Positions 25,245 through 39,800 are shown, numbered from the stretch's first letter. The stretch is DNA of 64,000 nt from Setaria digitata (GCA_003640385.1 RCAB01000254.1:27367-91366), one strand, 5' to 3'. Program-made: numbers and translations. The notes: a model not told the origin generated them from the letters alone.

Positions 25245-27370
25245 CTTTATTTAAAACATATAGTAAGTTGTTTGAAAATTTTAAAAAGAAAATGCTCCTA
25301 AAATTGATAAAAATAAGCATACAACTAACTGTTTAAAATTTAAAATTAAATGAAATTTTTATGGTATTAAAAGTTTTTTTTTTTTGTTTTATCATATAAC
25401 TATAATTAGATAGTTGTATTAATTTTGGCTCTAATAAATTGAATTTAATTGAGAAATGAAATTCGAACGAATATCAATCATTTAGTATGATGTTCCAATC
25501 ATCAATGATAAGATTTTTGCACTTATTTTGATCTTAATTCCAATATTACCGTAGCATAAAATAATATTCATTATTTTATTAAAAGTTTTGTGAAAGAAAA
25601 AAAAAACCTTTTAAAAGCAATAAAATAAATTAAAAACGTTTTTTTTGATAATCTTCGTTATTTAATTATATATTTATTAATAATGAAAATGATTTAAAAA
25701 GATGATAAATATTACACATTTAGTAGCTTTTTCGAAAAAAAAAAGAAAAAATAAATTAGCCAAAGTAAAATTTAATTAGACAATTTGTCAATAATCACAC
25801 ATTGAGAAGTATGTTTTTTTTCTCTTCGTCTCTTTTTTTTTTTTTTTTTTTTTAAATCAGTAATTACAAATGAATAAACTAATTGCGATTAATATCAATA
25901 AGTAATTAAGCTAATTTTTGAAAAACTCACCTTTCTATGTTGTTTAATTCATTCATATATCTTTTGACAATTAAAAAAGAATCTAATTTCTTTACATAAC
26001 TCTAATTTTTTTCCTTTTTTTTTTTTGGAATTAAAATTTTTCGAAAAAAAAAATGCTAAAAGATGAATGGAATGGGAAACTATTATTTAAATAAATCATT
26101 TATTCAAATTGACAGCTATGCAATTTAATTAAATGATTAAATTTGAATAAAAATTTAAAATAGTTTAAAGGAATTTTTGAAGGTTATTAAGCGATCTGTG
26201 CTCATTAGTTGATAGCAATACAGGAACAATTAACACATAAGCAATTAATTGGTTTGGGAAAATTGCTGTTGACATTCGTGTCAACAGCAATTCAAACCAT
26301 TAGCTATCCATCACATGGTTAGATTGGTCAACTTGCATTTAGTTCAATTTATTTTATCAAAATTTCAATGATACAAATTTTCATTCAAATTCTTATCATA
26401 TCTCATTATCATAACTAATCATTTTGCTATCACAATTGAACTTTTGCTTGTTTTATTTTCTGCTCGGCGCAAAAATTGTAAGTGAGAAGTTTAGCAAAAT
26501 CACAATGAAACTTTTTGTTACCTTCATTTCTTTTCTTTTATTTCTGTATCTTTTTTTTTTTCAGGTCTTATTCTATTTTATTTTTATTTTTTACCAAGCC
26601 TAATCATTCTATTATTATAGTTAAAATTTTTCACTTTTTAATACAACTAATGAAAAAGATCGCGGTGAATATTTTAAAAATTGTTTAAGAAGGTTAGTTA
26701 AAAAAAAAAATTTATCAGAAAAAAAAAAAAAACTAAAAATCTTTTTGCATCATTAAATTTTAAAAATTAAATCATAAAATTGAAACTTTTATTTTTTGCT
26801 AACGAAGTTCACTAAAAAAAAAAACCTGCATAAATAGTACAATACTTACTGATAATTATATTAAATTTTTGAAAAGTGCAATTTCAATTATTAAAATTTT
26901 CATTTTACTATGATTACATTTTACAGAAGAAGTATTTAGCGATATTTATCCCTTCTAACCAAGATATCACTAAATCTTCATGTATCGCAAAATTTTTATC
27001 AGTTATTTGCTTGAACTGTTATCTATTATCATAATTTGAACTTCAGCAAAATAAAATAATTATATTTCAAAAAATTTTAAGAAATAAATTTTCCTTGAGC
27101 TCTATCAATTTGTTCGAGTTTGAAAGTTTCCCATTTTGAGAACTCTCTAAATTAATCTTTAATTGTCATTTATATTGTTGTATTTGTCCATTATACGATC
27201 TACAATTCAGTATTTATTTGCTTAGTTGCTAGCATTCATTTATGCTCTATTTGGAAATAGTTTAATTTCTCTACAAATTTAAATTTGAAATTAAAATAAT
27301 CCAATTTAATGTTAAATTCATTTCTTACAGATTTTGAAATTCCAAACTAAAATCATCCAACGAATCAATC

Positions 27371-27402
<32 letters not shown>

Positions 27403-30310
27403 TTTTCGCTGTCAAATTTATTTCGTTCAAATTTAAAAATTGAAATTCTTCATTACTCAACCACTTTTACACACCCACACAAACAACTGTTTTTCTTTTT
27501 TCTTTCTTTCTTTTTTCTTTTTGAAAAAAAAAAAAAAGAAAGCAAACTTATTTGCGAAAAAGGAATGAGCCAAGAAAGAAAGAGAAAAAGAAAAAAAGAA
27601 GAAGAAAAAAAAAAAAAAAGACAAACTACCCAAGAAGAAGTAAGTGATAAAGTTTTGCTTGCTTAGGGATGGGAAAAGTTCCGGCTGAAAGGAAGTTCGG
27701 ACAATTCAGTTATGTGAAAATAAAAATTAAAAATCATAATGCGATTATAAAACTATACCAAATAACATCATCCCTCTCCATTACTGTATTTATGATTTAG
27801 ACAAAGAGAGAGAGAGAGAGGGAGAGAGAACGAGAGAGAGAGAAAAGGTTTTATATTAACTGTAAATGTTGGATTTTATTAACATTTTATGCCGAAAAGT
27901 TAAAAAGGAAAAAATTGAATTAAAAGGAAAAAAAAATTAAAAAGTTTAACTTTTTTCAATTATTATTATTATTATTACTTTTTTTTTTTTGCTTATTTCA
28001 TTTCTTTTCTCTTTCTCTCTCTCTCTCCCTCTCTTTCTTCTTTTTCTTTAATATTAAAAAAAAAGAAAAAAAAAAACTTCTCACATTTCTAAGTCTTTTA
28101 ACAATTTTTGATGACGGGAAAAAAAATTGCATAAGTTTTTTTTTTTTTTTTCTTTTTCTTTTTGTAAAGTTTTGAAAGACCTTGGAACGAATGGTGGGTT
28201 TTTCTTTTGATAATTTAACGGTTTTTCTAACTTCTCACGAATTTCTCTAAAGCAAAAAAAAGAAAAAAAAAAAAGAGGAAGAGAAAGAAAAGAAAGAAAA
28301 AGAGTCTACAATTTTTGTTTTTGAAATTGAATAAAAAAAGAAAAAGAAAAAATGATTTTTATAGTTACCATTCTCAATTTTTGATAATTTTCAACTTTTT
28401 CGCAAAATTTTTAACCAAATTTTCTATTCGAAATGATTTTGGATTAAACATTGGTACGCATATTTGTACTGATAATTTTAGTAGTAGTTCATTTGTTAAT
28501 TTCATTAATTAAATATATCGAATTGTGCATTTGGCACTTTAATTATTTTTTTTTTTTTTTTTGTTTAATTTTCTATGTGTGGTAATTTTCTTTTCTGTAA
28601 TGCATTTTTTTTTTCCGGAGAAATAAAAATTTAAAAAAAAAAACAGAAAATTTTGTAAAAAAAAAAAAGGAAAAATAAGAAATATTCTAAAGAATATATT
28701 AAAATCTCTTGTTGTCCATTATCATAATGAGTACTGATTAAAACAGTCCATCTTTTGTCTTCAATTAACTTTTTGAATAGCAATCATTAAGCGAGAAAAT
28801 TTAATATTTTTAAAATGTGACAATGTTAAATTTTCAAAATTTTCCACCAACTACAACAATTATTGCCAATTTTATTATACTATTAATTATTCGTCTCTCA
28901 CTTAACTGTGACAAAATTACAGTACATGAATTAAATTAAAATACTAAATTGAAATATCGTATAAAACTTACATGAACTAGAAAATATTATTTCATTCAGC
29001 ACCATTTATTCTTTTTTTTTTTTTTTGGCACTTCATTATTGGTCTTCTATTTTTGAAGGAAAAAAAAAAAAAAAAAAAAAAAAAAGTTGAATTAATAAAT
29101 TCACGATACTGCTTGTAATTTAAACTAGTTTTCATTACCAGTTTTTCTATTAATTAATAAAATATCTGCCATAATTGCACGAATTAATTGGATTAATTTA
29201 CAAGCAATAGTAGTATTTAATTGCTTGATTTTGATTGAGCGAAAAAAATTCTTTTTTTATTACTATTGCTGGAGGGGTTTTTTTTTTTTTTAACTAGTCA
29301 ACAATTTAAAAATTGGTGACTGGAATTTTTTTGATGAAGCAAGCAATTCGATCATTTGATTTTATTTTATTATTACTTAACCTTGTTGAAAGCTCATTCA
29401 AATTAAATAATATTTAAGTAAACAGCTTTTTTTTTTTTTTTTTTTTAAATCCATCTTGAAATTATTTAATCATTTACTGGTACTGGCTTGCAACCGTTTA
29501 ATCATATTTAATCAAAGTAAGTTTAAATAATAACTTTTTATTTTTATTTTTATTTTTTCAAATTAATCATTGAGGCCAAATATTGTTTATCATTTTCTTC
29601 TAAGGCTAATTTCAAATCAACGAGAAAATGATAATTTTTGAAGTGATCATCATATCAATCTTGCTAACCTTTCATCCATCCATAATTTATCCATTCTCTT
29701 CTACGTAATTTCATTTTTCTTTTTCGAGCATTAGCAGGTCTTAATTACTTTATCATCGAGAATTATTCCATATTCCATATATTAAGAGTCATTTTCCTAC
29801 AAAAAATTAGCATAGAAAAAAAATTACTTTCCATCCAGAAACTAATTAATTATCAGTGAAAGATTAAATGCATTCATTTTATCTCAAGAATCAGAATAAG
29901 CATTGAAGATTATTGTATTATTATTTTTACCTTGAAAATTAACAAAAGTCCTGTACAGAGGTGCATCTCATCTATTTTATTGCAAATAAATTACCATAAT
30001 TAATTGGTTGAATGATAAAATTACCTCATGCTGTTTTCACTCATTTGTACAGCAGGTGGTAGGTACCACAGTATTCTTCATTATCGTTCAGGAACTTTTT
30101 CCACCTCAAATTTATTCCATTTATCAAATTTGACCTTTACCCTTTTTTTTTTTTACGAAAAAAAAAAAAGTTAAACATAACTTTAATCATTAACAGGTAA
30201 TACGATAATATTATACATATGTATTTGCTTGTCTCTCTGTTTGTCATCATATAGTTGACAAATGAAATGGGTTACTGTAGGTATTTGATGTCACCAATCA
30301 AACCAGAATA

Positions 30311-30377
30311 ATTCATTCATTCATACATACATACATACATTCATTCATTCATTCATTCATTCATTCATTCAATCAAT
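30311..30377. repeat. Tetranucleotide microsatellite (CATT/CATA)n
   Basis: CATT units, then four CATA units, then about ten more CATT units, ending in CAAT units. Plain simple repeat. Confidence 0.9.
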
Positions 30378-31674
30378 CTAGCTGTCTCATCCATCCGTGA
30401 CACGAACATTAATTTTAATTTTAGAAAACTTTTGAAAAAATTTTTTAATTCCTTTTTCATTTTTCAGTTTTATTTTATTTTATTTTTTTTTTTTCCTTGA
30501 AAAAGCAAACGACAAAGAAGTGATAACAAATGTTAAAATGATACGTCAACCGTTAGAGGGAAATTTTATGAAAAAGTTGTTGCGCAATTGAAACGCATTT
30601 CGCTAAATTAGCATATTTTTTTTGTAAAAATTGCAATTTTTCCAAAAAAAAAAAAAAAAAGATTTGAAAAATGACGAATTCGATGATAATTGCAAATTGG
30701 AAAAATTTTAATTACTCATATCACAACTATCTTGTATTTTCCTTTTTTTTTTTTTTTTTTTCTCTTCTTTTGTAATAACTTTTGTATTTGTTCATTTTAT
30801 GATACGAATAATTGCTGCCAGAAAAAGGCTTATACAGTAAAATTATTCCATAATTAGTAGCAATTAAGCAATTTGCTTGTTTTCATTAATTTTTTTAATT
30901 ACGAATTCAAGGGTACATAGAATTAATTATATTATTTCATTTATCACAGCCAATGAGAAGCAGTTAATTTAACTTCCTGCCATCAATATTGTTTTTGCAT
31001 AGATAACAAATGATTTAACGAATGAGATGCAAGTTCGTACTAGCAAAAAAATGGAATGAATTTTCCGGATGAGTGAGTATTCCGATGTAAGCAATTCCGG
31101 ATTGCTCAATTACATCAAATCAACCGGTTCTTTTTTTCTTCCAGTCCTAGCTATGCTATCGACGAGAAATATTTTGTTTTGGTAATTCGTACAAAGTTGA
31201 TGATGCAATAATTGGTGGTAGCTCATTAAGAATTCCACGGGATGGCGCCGTTTTTTATCATGAACATTTGCTCCATGCAAAATGTCATATTGATACTATT
31301 ATTAGCTTGAAATTATCATATTTGATAATTCTAATGGATCAAAAAAAAAAAAAAAAAAAAACAAGAAAAAAGTTATTTGAGGCAATAAAAATTTCTGCTA
31401 AATTTCAAACATTTCTAATTTCTTTTTTCTTTTTTTTTTCATTGCTCAAAATGAAATTTTGCTTTTTTTTTTTTTTGTTTTAATTAAACATTTCGAGCAG
31501 TTATATTGTAATTTAGAGTTTGCTCTTTTTCTTTTTTTCACATCTTTTTAAGCTTATAAATTAATTTTTGTATACTTTCTTAAAAATACTAGCAATTTTT
31601 TTTTTTTTTTTTTTTTAATACTAAAAAAGAGATTTTTAATTTTTTCATTTTTCTTCTTGTTTTTGTTTTTTTTT

Positions 31675-31791
31675 TAGAAAGATTAATTATAAATAAATTT
31701 TAAAAAAAAAAATAAAATTTTTTTTCTTTTTTCTTTCTTTCCTTTTTTTGCTTTTTTTTTTTTTTTAATTTATTTATAATTAATCTTTCTA
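31675..31791. repeat. Inverted repeat with 25-bp arms
   Basis: The arm at 31675-31699 (TAGAAAGATTAATTATAAAT and onward) is matched as its reverse complement by 31767-31791. The loop of about 67 bases is A- and T-run DNA. It may be a miniature element remnant or a chance-expanded hairpin. Confidence 0.75.
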
Positions 31792-33219
31792 AAAATTGCA
31801 TTGTAATTCTAAAATTTCATTTCGTTTTTCATTTATTTCATATATATATATATATATGAGGTATATATATTGACTCCCGAATTACATGCAAATTTTTTTT
31901 TTTACAAACTTTTCACAAATTGCATTTCATTGCTACTGTCACTCATTGTTTTTTTGAGGAAAAAGGAAGGAAACTTTACGAAGTTTGTAAAAGAAAAAAA
32001 AAAAAAACAAAAGATTTGTAAATTGAATGAAAAAAAAAATTACAATTCTTTTTTAAAAAATGTGAAAAAAAAAAAAAAAAAGAAAAAAAAAGATAGGCTA
32101 ACATATTTCTGATTAATGGAGGAGACTTGTTGTTTGTTAGTGGATGTTCAGCAAAACTAATGAAAAATTTGCTTTCTCTCAAATTTTTGCAGTTCATTAC
32201 GCATATATAAATTAATTAATTTATGGCTCAAGAAAATGCAATTTTAGATTTGGGAATTTAAAAAAAAAAAAAAAGTTTCTGAAATTAATGAAAAAGAAAA
32301 AAAAAATAAAATAAAAGAAATATATGCGTATGCGTTTTTTTTTTTTTCGCATTTTTTAATTTAAGATTAGAATTTCAATTCATAAATGTTCACAGCTTTT
32401 AAAAATATATCTGTGAAATATTTGGGGCAAAAATTGGATGCATTTTTTCATTACACTAAAATTGGCAAAAAAGAAAAAAAGAAATGGAATTATTTTTACA
32501 GTAAGACTGAAATTTAATAAGCAAGCAAAAATTCATACTTAAATGTGATATTTAAATTATAATTCAATTTCAGAAAATTGCACACAAATGATCATATGTG
32601 TGATACTTGCACATAACACTTATCATTATCGGAAAGATTATATTTATGTTATCAGTTAAAAAAAAAAAAGTTATTATTAAAAAAAAAGAAAGGAATATTT
32701 TTATAGGATGATATTTTGATCATCTCAGAATGATTGATTATTGATTTTATTATTCAATTTTTCTTTTTTCATTTCTATATATTTAATGAAGATAAGATTA
32801 GCATTACGGAATCATATCTAAAATTAATCAATTTCAAATTTTATCCAAATTCTCGTTTCAATAAATTCGATCATTAAAATGTTTGGTGCAAAGAAATCGA
32901 TCAAAATTTAAGAACTCATTCAGCGAAATGTAATAATTTTTTTTTTATCGAAGTAGTATTGAATTTTTGGCAAAAATTAATTAACTAATTCTAAAAAATT
33001 AACATTAAAAGAAAAAAGATTAATCAATTCAAATTCCAATTTTAATTTTCTTTTCGTTTATTTTCAACTCTCTCTTTTTAGTTCTTTTATTCTTTTTCTT
33101 TCTTTTTTTGTAATTTAAAATTCGTTTTTTTTTCTTTTTTTTACAATAACAAAATAGTGAACTAAAATACCAAAGCGATGATTTATTCGCTTTTCAACTG
33201 TCAGAATTGGATCGCTTAT

Positions 33220-33850
33220 CGCTCCGTGGGCGGGCATCAAATTTGACTCGATCCACCCACGCCCCCGCCCCCGCCCCTTCTCATTCCATTGCCATTCAGT
33301 CAATGCCCTTCTATCTACTGCTGCCACGCACGCCACTTATTGTTCGTTCATGTTCTTCCAGCCATTTTTCTTTTTTTTTTTTTTTTTTTATGCTGAGTGT
33401 TCTGTGCAACCGTTACCTGTTGCATTAAACAACACGCTTATCCACCCACACACGTCACCCACACACGCCCACCCACATACATGGAGTTGTGCGCCCACGC
33501 ACATATAGACGAGCGCCTTCTCACATCCACGCACATGTGCTTATCCTCCTTATCCGCCGCACACACCTGTAACGTCCGTGTGTACGCTGAAACTTACACG
33601 TAGCTTTACGTACACTCATCTATTCATGAGACTTTGCCACATGGAATCATTTAATCGCATACATCCTTTTACACTTAACCTGACGTTCACCAACGTGTAT
33701 TCATGTGGATTCAGGAATAGTTTACCGAATCACTCACGTTCATATCGCTTACTTATAGCTGCGTCCATATCATTTGCATCTACGTACGCTAACCGCTCGT
33801 ATACACCACCTACACGTAACGTATAAAGCGGTTGACGTGTTTTTCTCTCT
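33220..33850. promoter_or_regulatory. CpG- and ACGT-rich island, candidate Notch promoter
   Basis: This is the least AT-rich stretch of the window outside exons. It holds a run of GC boxes at 33257-33278 (CCCACGCCCCCGCCCCCGCC), many CACACA/CCCAC blocks and eleven ACGT cores between 33452 and 33838. TATAAA lies at 33822-33827, and a TGACGTG follows at 33834. Frames through it (33115-33954, both strands) look like chance translations. It ends about 0.96 kb before the first Notch coding exon on the same strand, which fits a promoter or enhancer. Activity is inference. Confidence 0.5.
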
Positions 33851-34469
33851 TTTCTTTTTTTTTTTTTTTTTTTTTTTCCACTGATGGGAGCATTCCAATC
33901 TATCCTTATAGGAGAGTGGTAATAAGCATTCATTACATATTTTGCCTTTCTCATCTTAACACCGATTCATTCCGGTTTCATTTCCATAACCAATCCGTAT
34001 CCGTAATGTGTTTTTTTTTTAGCATCTAATTATCTAGTAATTATAATTTCCATCGATGGTAAATGTGTTTAACAATTATCCATTTACAAATTGTTACTCA
34101 GTGTGTTTCAGAATTTCTAAAATATCACAAAATTCAAAATTCAAAAAAAAAAAAGAAAAAAAAAGGCAAAATTAAAGAAAATATAATAGATCAGAAAGGT
34201 AACATGAAAGAAGGGAAAAGAACTAATTAGAATAGATACTGTGATATATTTATTGATATATTGATATAATTTATTGATATATTGATATACATTTGATGGA
34301 TAATTTATAAACTTTGATAATGATTTCTTTTTAATGTAACATTGGAATATTTGAATTTGTTGTTTGAGAGTGATACGGTAGCGTGTTTATTATTTCGATC
34401 AGTGAAAAGACGAATTTGAATTTAATTATTTTTATCTTTTTTCTTTTCTTTTTTTGTTTTTTTTTTTTT

Positions 34470-34476
34470 TTACAGG
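34470..34476 (+). promoter_or_regulatory. Strong splice acceptor in the Notch 5' leader
   Basis: A long T run followed by ACAG ends at 34475, 333 bases before the first coding ATG. It may receive a spliced leader or a 5' UTR exon from the island upstream. Confidence 0.4.
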
Positions 34477-34808
34477 TGAACAATTTGTCTCTAACGTCAA
34501 TTTTACGCTATTCTTTTTGGAAACTTAATTAACCTGGCAACACTATCAATCGTGCCACTGATAGAGAATTTAGCACTTTTGCTATATTGAATATTCAGTT
34601 GTTTCATTACTCTATCAGCAGTTTACAACTAATATTCAATTTTTGCCTCATCTGAAAGGAAAAGAAAAAGAAAAAGAAAAAAAAAAAAAAGGAAAAAACG
34701 AATAAAAAAAAAGAAAAAAAAAAAAAGAGTTTAAAAATTGCGGCAGAATAATTCAGCAAATTTCGTTTTTTTCTTTCCTTTTTCTTTTTTTTTTTTTCTT
34801 TTTTTACA

Positions 34809-34893
34809 ATGCAATTGCTGTTTTTTATAACAGCAAATATTATTATTATTATCACAAATTTCCGGAACGCTATCAGTGCCACTATTTTAACAG
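34809..34893 (+). other. Exon 1 of the Notch gene: signal peptide
   Basis: ATG opens MQLLFFITANIIIII followed by polar residues and a small-residue region (AISAT), then GT at 34894. The hydrophobic core and the likely cleavage near residues 24-28 fit a secretory signal. It ends in phase 1 and the next exon completes Gly then begins the first EGF Cys. No other Met-led signal exon was seen nearby, but an alternative first exon further upstream cannot be excluded. Confidence 0.7.
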
Positions 34894-36848
34894 GTTAGTT
34901 AATTTGTTCCCTTTTTTTTTATTATTTTTTTTCGTTTTCACTTTTCTGTTCTGTTTACTTTTTTTTTTTCGCTTCTTTTAAGTGATATGATAATGAAGCA
35001 GTGATCATTTGAACTTTATCATAGTTGCATAAGTTTAAGTTAAAAAAAAAAAAAAATTTTCTTATCCATTCATAACACAGTTTTTATTTTCTTTCCAAAA
35101 AAAAATTTACTTAAATTTTTTCCATCTATCTATCTAATTGCTTTAAGCGTAGACTATTTTTTTTTTTTCTACAACTAATTTTGGATACGAAATAATTTTT
35201 AAAATAAAACTTATTTAAATTTTGGAAAGAAAAACAAGGAAGGAGGAAGATGGATATATTGTATAAATGAGTGAAATTGAAAATTAAATAAATAAATAAA
35301 AATAAAGACAAAATTATGAATAAATTAGAGAAAAGAAATTAATTTTTATTCTTTGAAAAACTGTCAGATAAAGTAAGCGATTAATAATTTTTGCATGTGG
35401 AAATATTTTATTAAAGTTTTCCCTTCACATTCCAAATCTTTTTATCAGTAAATTTTATCTTAACGCATAATTAACAAAAAAAAAAAACACATCATCCGTA
35501 TCATTGTTGATATTAATTGCTATCTTTCCTAATTATGCAGATGTTATCATTTTCTATCCACACTGTTGCAATCAATTTTTCAAATATAATTACTGTTATT
35601 ATTAACCTGAAAGATTTCGAACTTTCTTTTTTTTTTCCTTTTTAGAATAGCTCGCATTTTTCGGTTATATGCAAAAAAAGAATTTTTTTTTTCGTTTTCC
35701 TTTTAAAAATTAAAAGAAAAAAACAAAGAGAAAACTAATGTCATTAGAATTAATAATAACTTAAACAGCAGTAATTCCATTCTAAATGCTTGCAACCATT
35801 TTATCGCCTGATAAAAAAAAAAAAAAAAAAAAGTTTTCTAAATTTCAAATACTAATGCTAATGAGCATAATGTAGCTCGTTTTTTTTTTTTTTTATTTAA
35901 CAATAAGAATAATTGGATTTAGTGATAAGCAAAAATTTTGAGAGATTTTTCAACTTAATAATAGTGGTATGATTATTTAACGTATTATTATTTTAGTTTA
36001 ATTATTCTATTATTTTGTTTTAATTATTTAAACTATTTTGCCTAAAAATATATTGCCTTATCTAATTATCAGAACGCTAATTAATCATATGAATATTTAA
36101 CGTAATAACGTAAAAATGCGTTTATTAGTACAAAATAATGAAGGCTTATTGCAATTTAGTTGTTTTTATTTTTTCTATTAATTATTATTTTAATTTATTC
36201 TTTTTTTCTTTCCTTTTTTTTTTTCTTTTTATTGTTGTCAGTTTGCATATAGAATGATAAGTTTACTTAAATTCTCTGGAATTTATAGTATAAATTTAAT
36301 ATTGATAATTACAAATCATAAGATTGATAATTTTGAGTTGATTTTTAAGTTTTGAAAGCTTTATTTATTATCAAAAATACATTAATCACTAATTCATGTA
36401 TTTTTGATGATCGGAAACTCAAAAAAAAGGATAAATTTTTTCTTTTTTTAATTTTCAGGTCGTTGTAATGTCGTATCATCTTGTCGTAACGGTGGATATT
36501 GTATGCAAATTTCACCAAATGTCCACAAGTGCATGTGAGTTTTACAAGTGGAAAAAAAAAGAATTTTCTTTTAAAAAATTTTTTGTAAAAAATTCATTTT
36601 GAGAAAACAAGCAAGCCATTTTGTAAATTTTTAAGATTTCCAAAAATTATCCTCTTTTTCTGTTCAATTATTTTAACTTTATAATTTTTCAGTTGATCTT
36701 ATTTTGAAATTTTTTTTTTCTTTACTCCTTTTATACTTTTTCAAATAATAATTTTTCAAAAGAAGAAATAGATTTTAAACAATTTAATAGACAAAAAAAA
36801 AAAGTGCCTATAAAAGGTTTTCGGTAATTTTTATAAAATAAAAGAGAC

Positions 36849-36880
<32 letters not shown>

Positions 36881-39800
36881 GTGGGAGAAAGAGAGAATTG
36901 AATATGAATGGAATATTTTCCCAGGATAAAAGGTAATTTAGTGGTGAGAAGTTCGAAAGTGTCCTTGTCATTCAAACATTTAAAACTTGTCTATTTTTAT
37001 GTGTGATAACATTTTTGAGGTGAATTATTTCATGCCAAAACTACATCTCTTCTCTCCTTTTTCTAACTTATAAGAGAGAGAGAGAGTGACCGCAATAATG
37101 GCCTATTATAAATGATTGTAATCTTCTTGATCATGATTCCTCTCCTGCTGTTTTCCTAAATCGTATCTTTTTACGTTTGACTAACTGTCACGGAATCAAT
37201 TCATTGTTGCTTTCTCCGTGAAGGTCATTAATTATCAAAATTTATCATCCTTAGCAATATCTATATTTTATTCAAATGTACTTAATAAAAGAATATGCTA
37301 ATTCTATGATTATTTATGATAATATCCTCACAAAATAAATAAATAAATAAATGAATAGATAAAGATCAAAAATAGTTATCATTAATTATCAAAGTTCATC
37401 ATCAGCATACCTATATTATATTCAAATATACTTAACAATGATTACAATAGGATATGCTAATTCTATGCTTGTTTATCGTGGCATTCTATCCAAGAAAAAA
37501 TGAATAATTAATAGACAGAAACTGAAAATGATAAGTTTTATCGATTATAATTAATGATACTTGGTCATGATAAATTTTTTAAGTAATACTACAATGCACC
37601 ATTGATTGCTCTGTAATAGCATTATCAGAAAAGTTGAAAATGATAAGCTTTTGTTTATGATAATTAATAATTAATCCATTGTTATTATTATTAAACTCTT
37701 ACAGGATATAAATAAAATTTTTTTTTTTTTTCATTTGCTAGTTATTGCTAATTTGATCAGTTAATATTGGTTTTCATCCATAAAAACTTGTAATTAATAT
37801 AAATTAACTAATAAAAATGCTCAATAAAATTATTACAGTATTAATTTTAAGCCGATTTCAACTTTTATTTTGCTTCATTTTCATTTATTTATTTCGATAA
37901 TTCATGTATTCGCCCGGCAATGTTATATATTAGCATTACTAAACTAATCACAGAAAGTGATGTCTTTTCACATCAAAAATTGCTGCTGTAAAAAGCATTT
38001 TATAGGGGAGGAATTAATTAGTTGCATAAATTAATGCTATTTGCTCTGATTGATAATTTTTCTTTTTTTTCTTACTTTTTTTAAAACGCTTTATTTTGAT
38101 TTAATTTAAAAGGAATATGAATAATAGTAGAATATATGCTGAGTAAAAATAGGCTAAATGATAACAAATAATAATATCAGTGATAAATGTACAATGTTAT
38201 CAGTGTTTCTTTTTGTCCATTCCATTACATTATCAATTTTAATCAGAATTATTACATTATTTTATTTATCGTTTATAATTAGTTTTTTTTTGTCCTATTT
38301 TTTCTTTTTTTGTTTTCAAATTATCTTTGGATATGATTAGTATTTGTACACATGGGAGGGTTAAGGTTAATCGCTCATTCCGGATCCCATGACTTATACA
38401 TTTTGCTGTTCACATGGAAGGGCTAAGGTTAATATTTCATTCCGGATCCATGACTTCCATTTTACGGTTCATCAAATTGGCCATATTATAAGGAAGTGTT
38501 AAACATAGTATTAAGAAAGAATGAGATGCTGACCTTTTTTTTGGTAATACAATTTGCTGTTATTTAACCGAGCATTCATAAAGAGGGTAATAATCCGATT
38601 TCCTTCTTTACCTCTTAGCTCTTTCTAGTTTTTTTTTTTTTTTTTCCTTTTCTAAGTAACCTTTCCCATCAAATCCTTTGCCTTTTTTAGTGGCTTTCAT
38701 TTTGTTAAATACATACGAAACTAATTTCTTTTTTCCGCTTTTTTTCCTTTTCAATTAAACAAACCTAAGGAGAATATTTTCCATTTCAAATAATTTTAAT
38801 AGCAATTCCTAGCAATACATTTAATAAGTTTTTTCTTTTTTTTCTTAAATTTTTAAAATGAAACAAACAAACAAAAAAAATAAAACTTCATGTAATATTT
38901 AAAAATAAAAATGTTAAAAAAAAAAAAAAAAAAGAAGATTAAGCAAAATTAAATGCTGTTATTTAATACACAGAGCTTATTGCATTAGCAAGAAATCCGA
39001 CAAAGAATCCAGAAAGAGAAAGAAAAAATCTGTTGAATTCCGGGAAAAAATATGTATTAGATATATCGGAAAAAATCATTAGACATTTCATTCGCAACTG
39101 AACGGTCCATAAAAGAACGTCATTGAATTACATTTTCTTTTTTTTTTTTTCGCACTTTTTTTTTTTCTGAAAACTAAATTCGATTAATTTGAAAAAAGAT
39201 AAAACTTTAAAGTGTCAATTTATAAGTAAATTAATTTATTTTCTGCTACGAAATATTAGGTGAAATCTCGAAATGAAGTTACAATTAGTCGGATGTTTCT
39301 TTTTTGCCATTCTAATATAATCATCCATTTTATTCCTATTTTAACATATTATTTCATTTTATTTTTATTTTTGTTTATTTGCTTGAAATTAGTCATCTTT
39401 GTTAATCAAAAACGAAACAAAAAAAAAAAAAAANTTTTTGCCATTCTAATATAATCATCCATTTTATTCCTATTTTAACATATTATTTCATTTTATTTTT
39501 ATTTTTGTTTATTTGCTTGAAATTAGTCATCTTTGTTAATCAAAAACGAAACAAAAAAAAAAAAAAATTGCTCCTTAATCACGTAAATCTACTTAGCCAG
39601 TAATTGATTATTGAAATTAATTTTTGGAATAAAATATTCCTAAATTTTCTCTTTTTTTAATCATTAAATAATATTTCAATTTCTAAATTAAGAAAAATAA
39701 TAATAATCAAATCATTATCAATTGTATAATCAAATGATACTGTATTTATTTTGTGATTAGAATTATTGTTCTTAATCAATTCAGTAGGGGATGAAGAGAT

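Larger units (their letters stand above)
19342..33219. other. Long gene-free AT-rich region
   Basis: About 14 kb between rpl-5 and the Notch promoter island hold no exon I can support. Open frames are short and low-complexity (for example 27334-27666, Phe then Lys/Glu-rich). The stretch contains GA, CATT and GT microsatellites, a tandem 160-bp duplication, a dispersed 70-bp repeat, an inverted repeat, and scattered motifs resembling CSL and GATA sites. The first few hundred bases should include the rpl-5 3' UTR; no clear AATAAA lies close to the stop. Confidence 0.6.

Noticed and set aside
27334..27666. 110-residue open frame upstream of Notch
   Set aside because: Poly-Phe followed by Lys/Glu/Arg runs, produced by TTC and GAA simple repeats.
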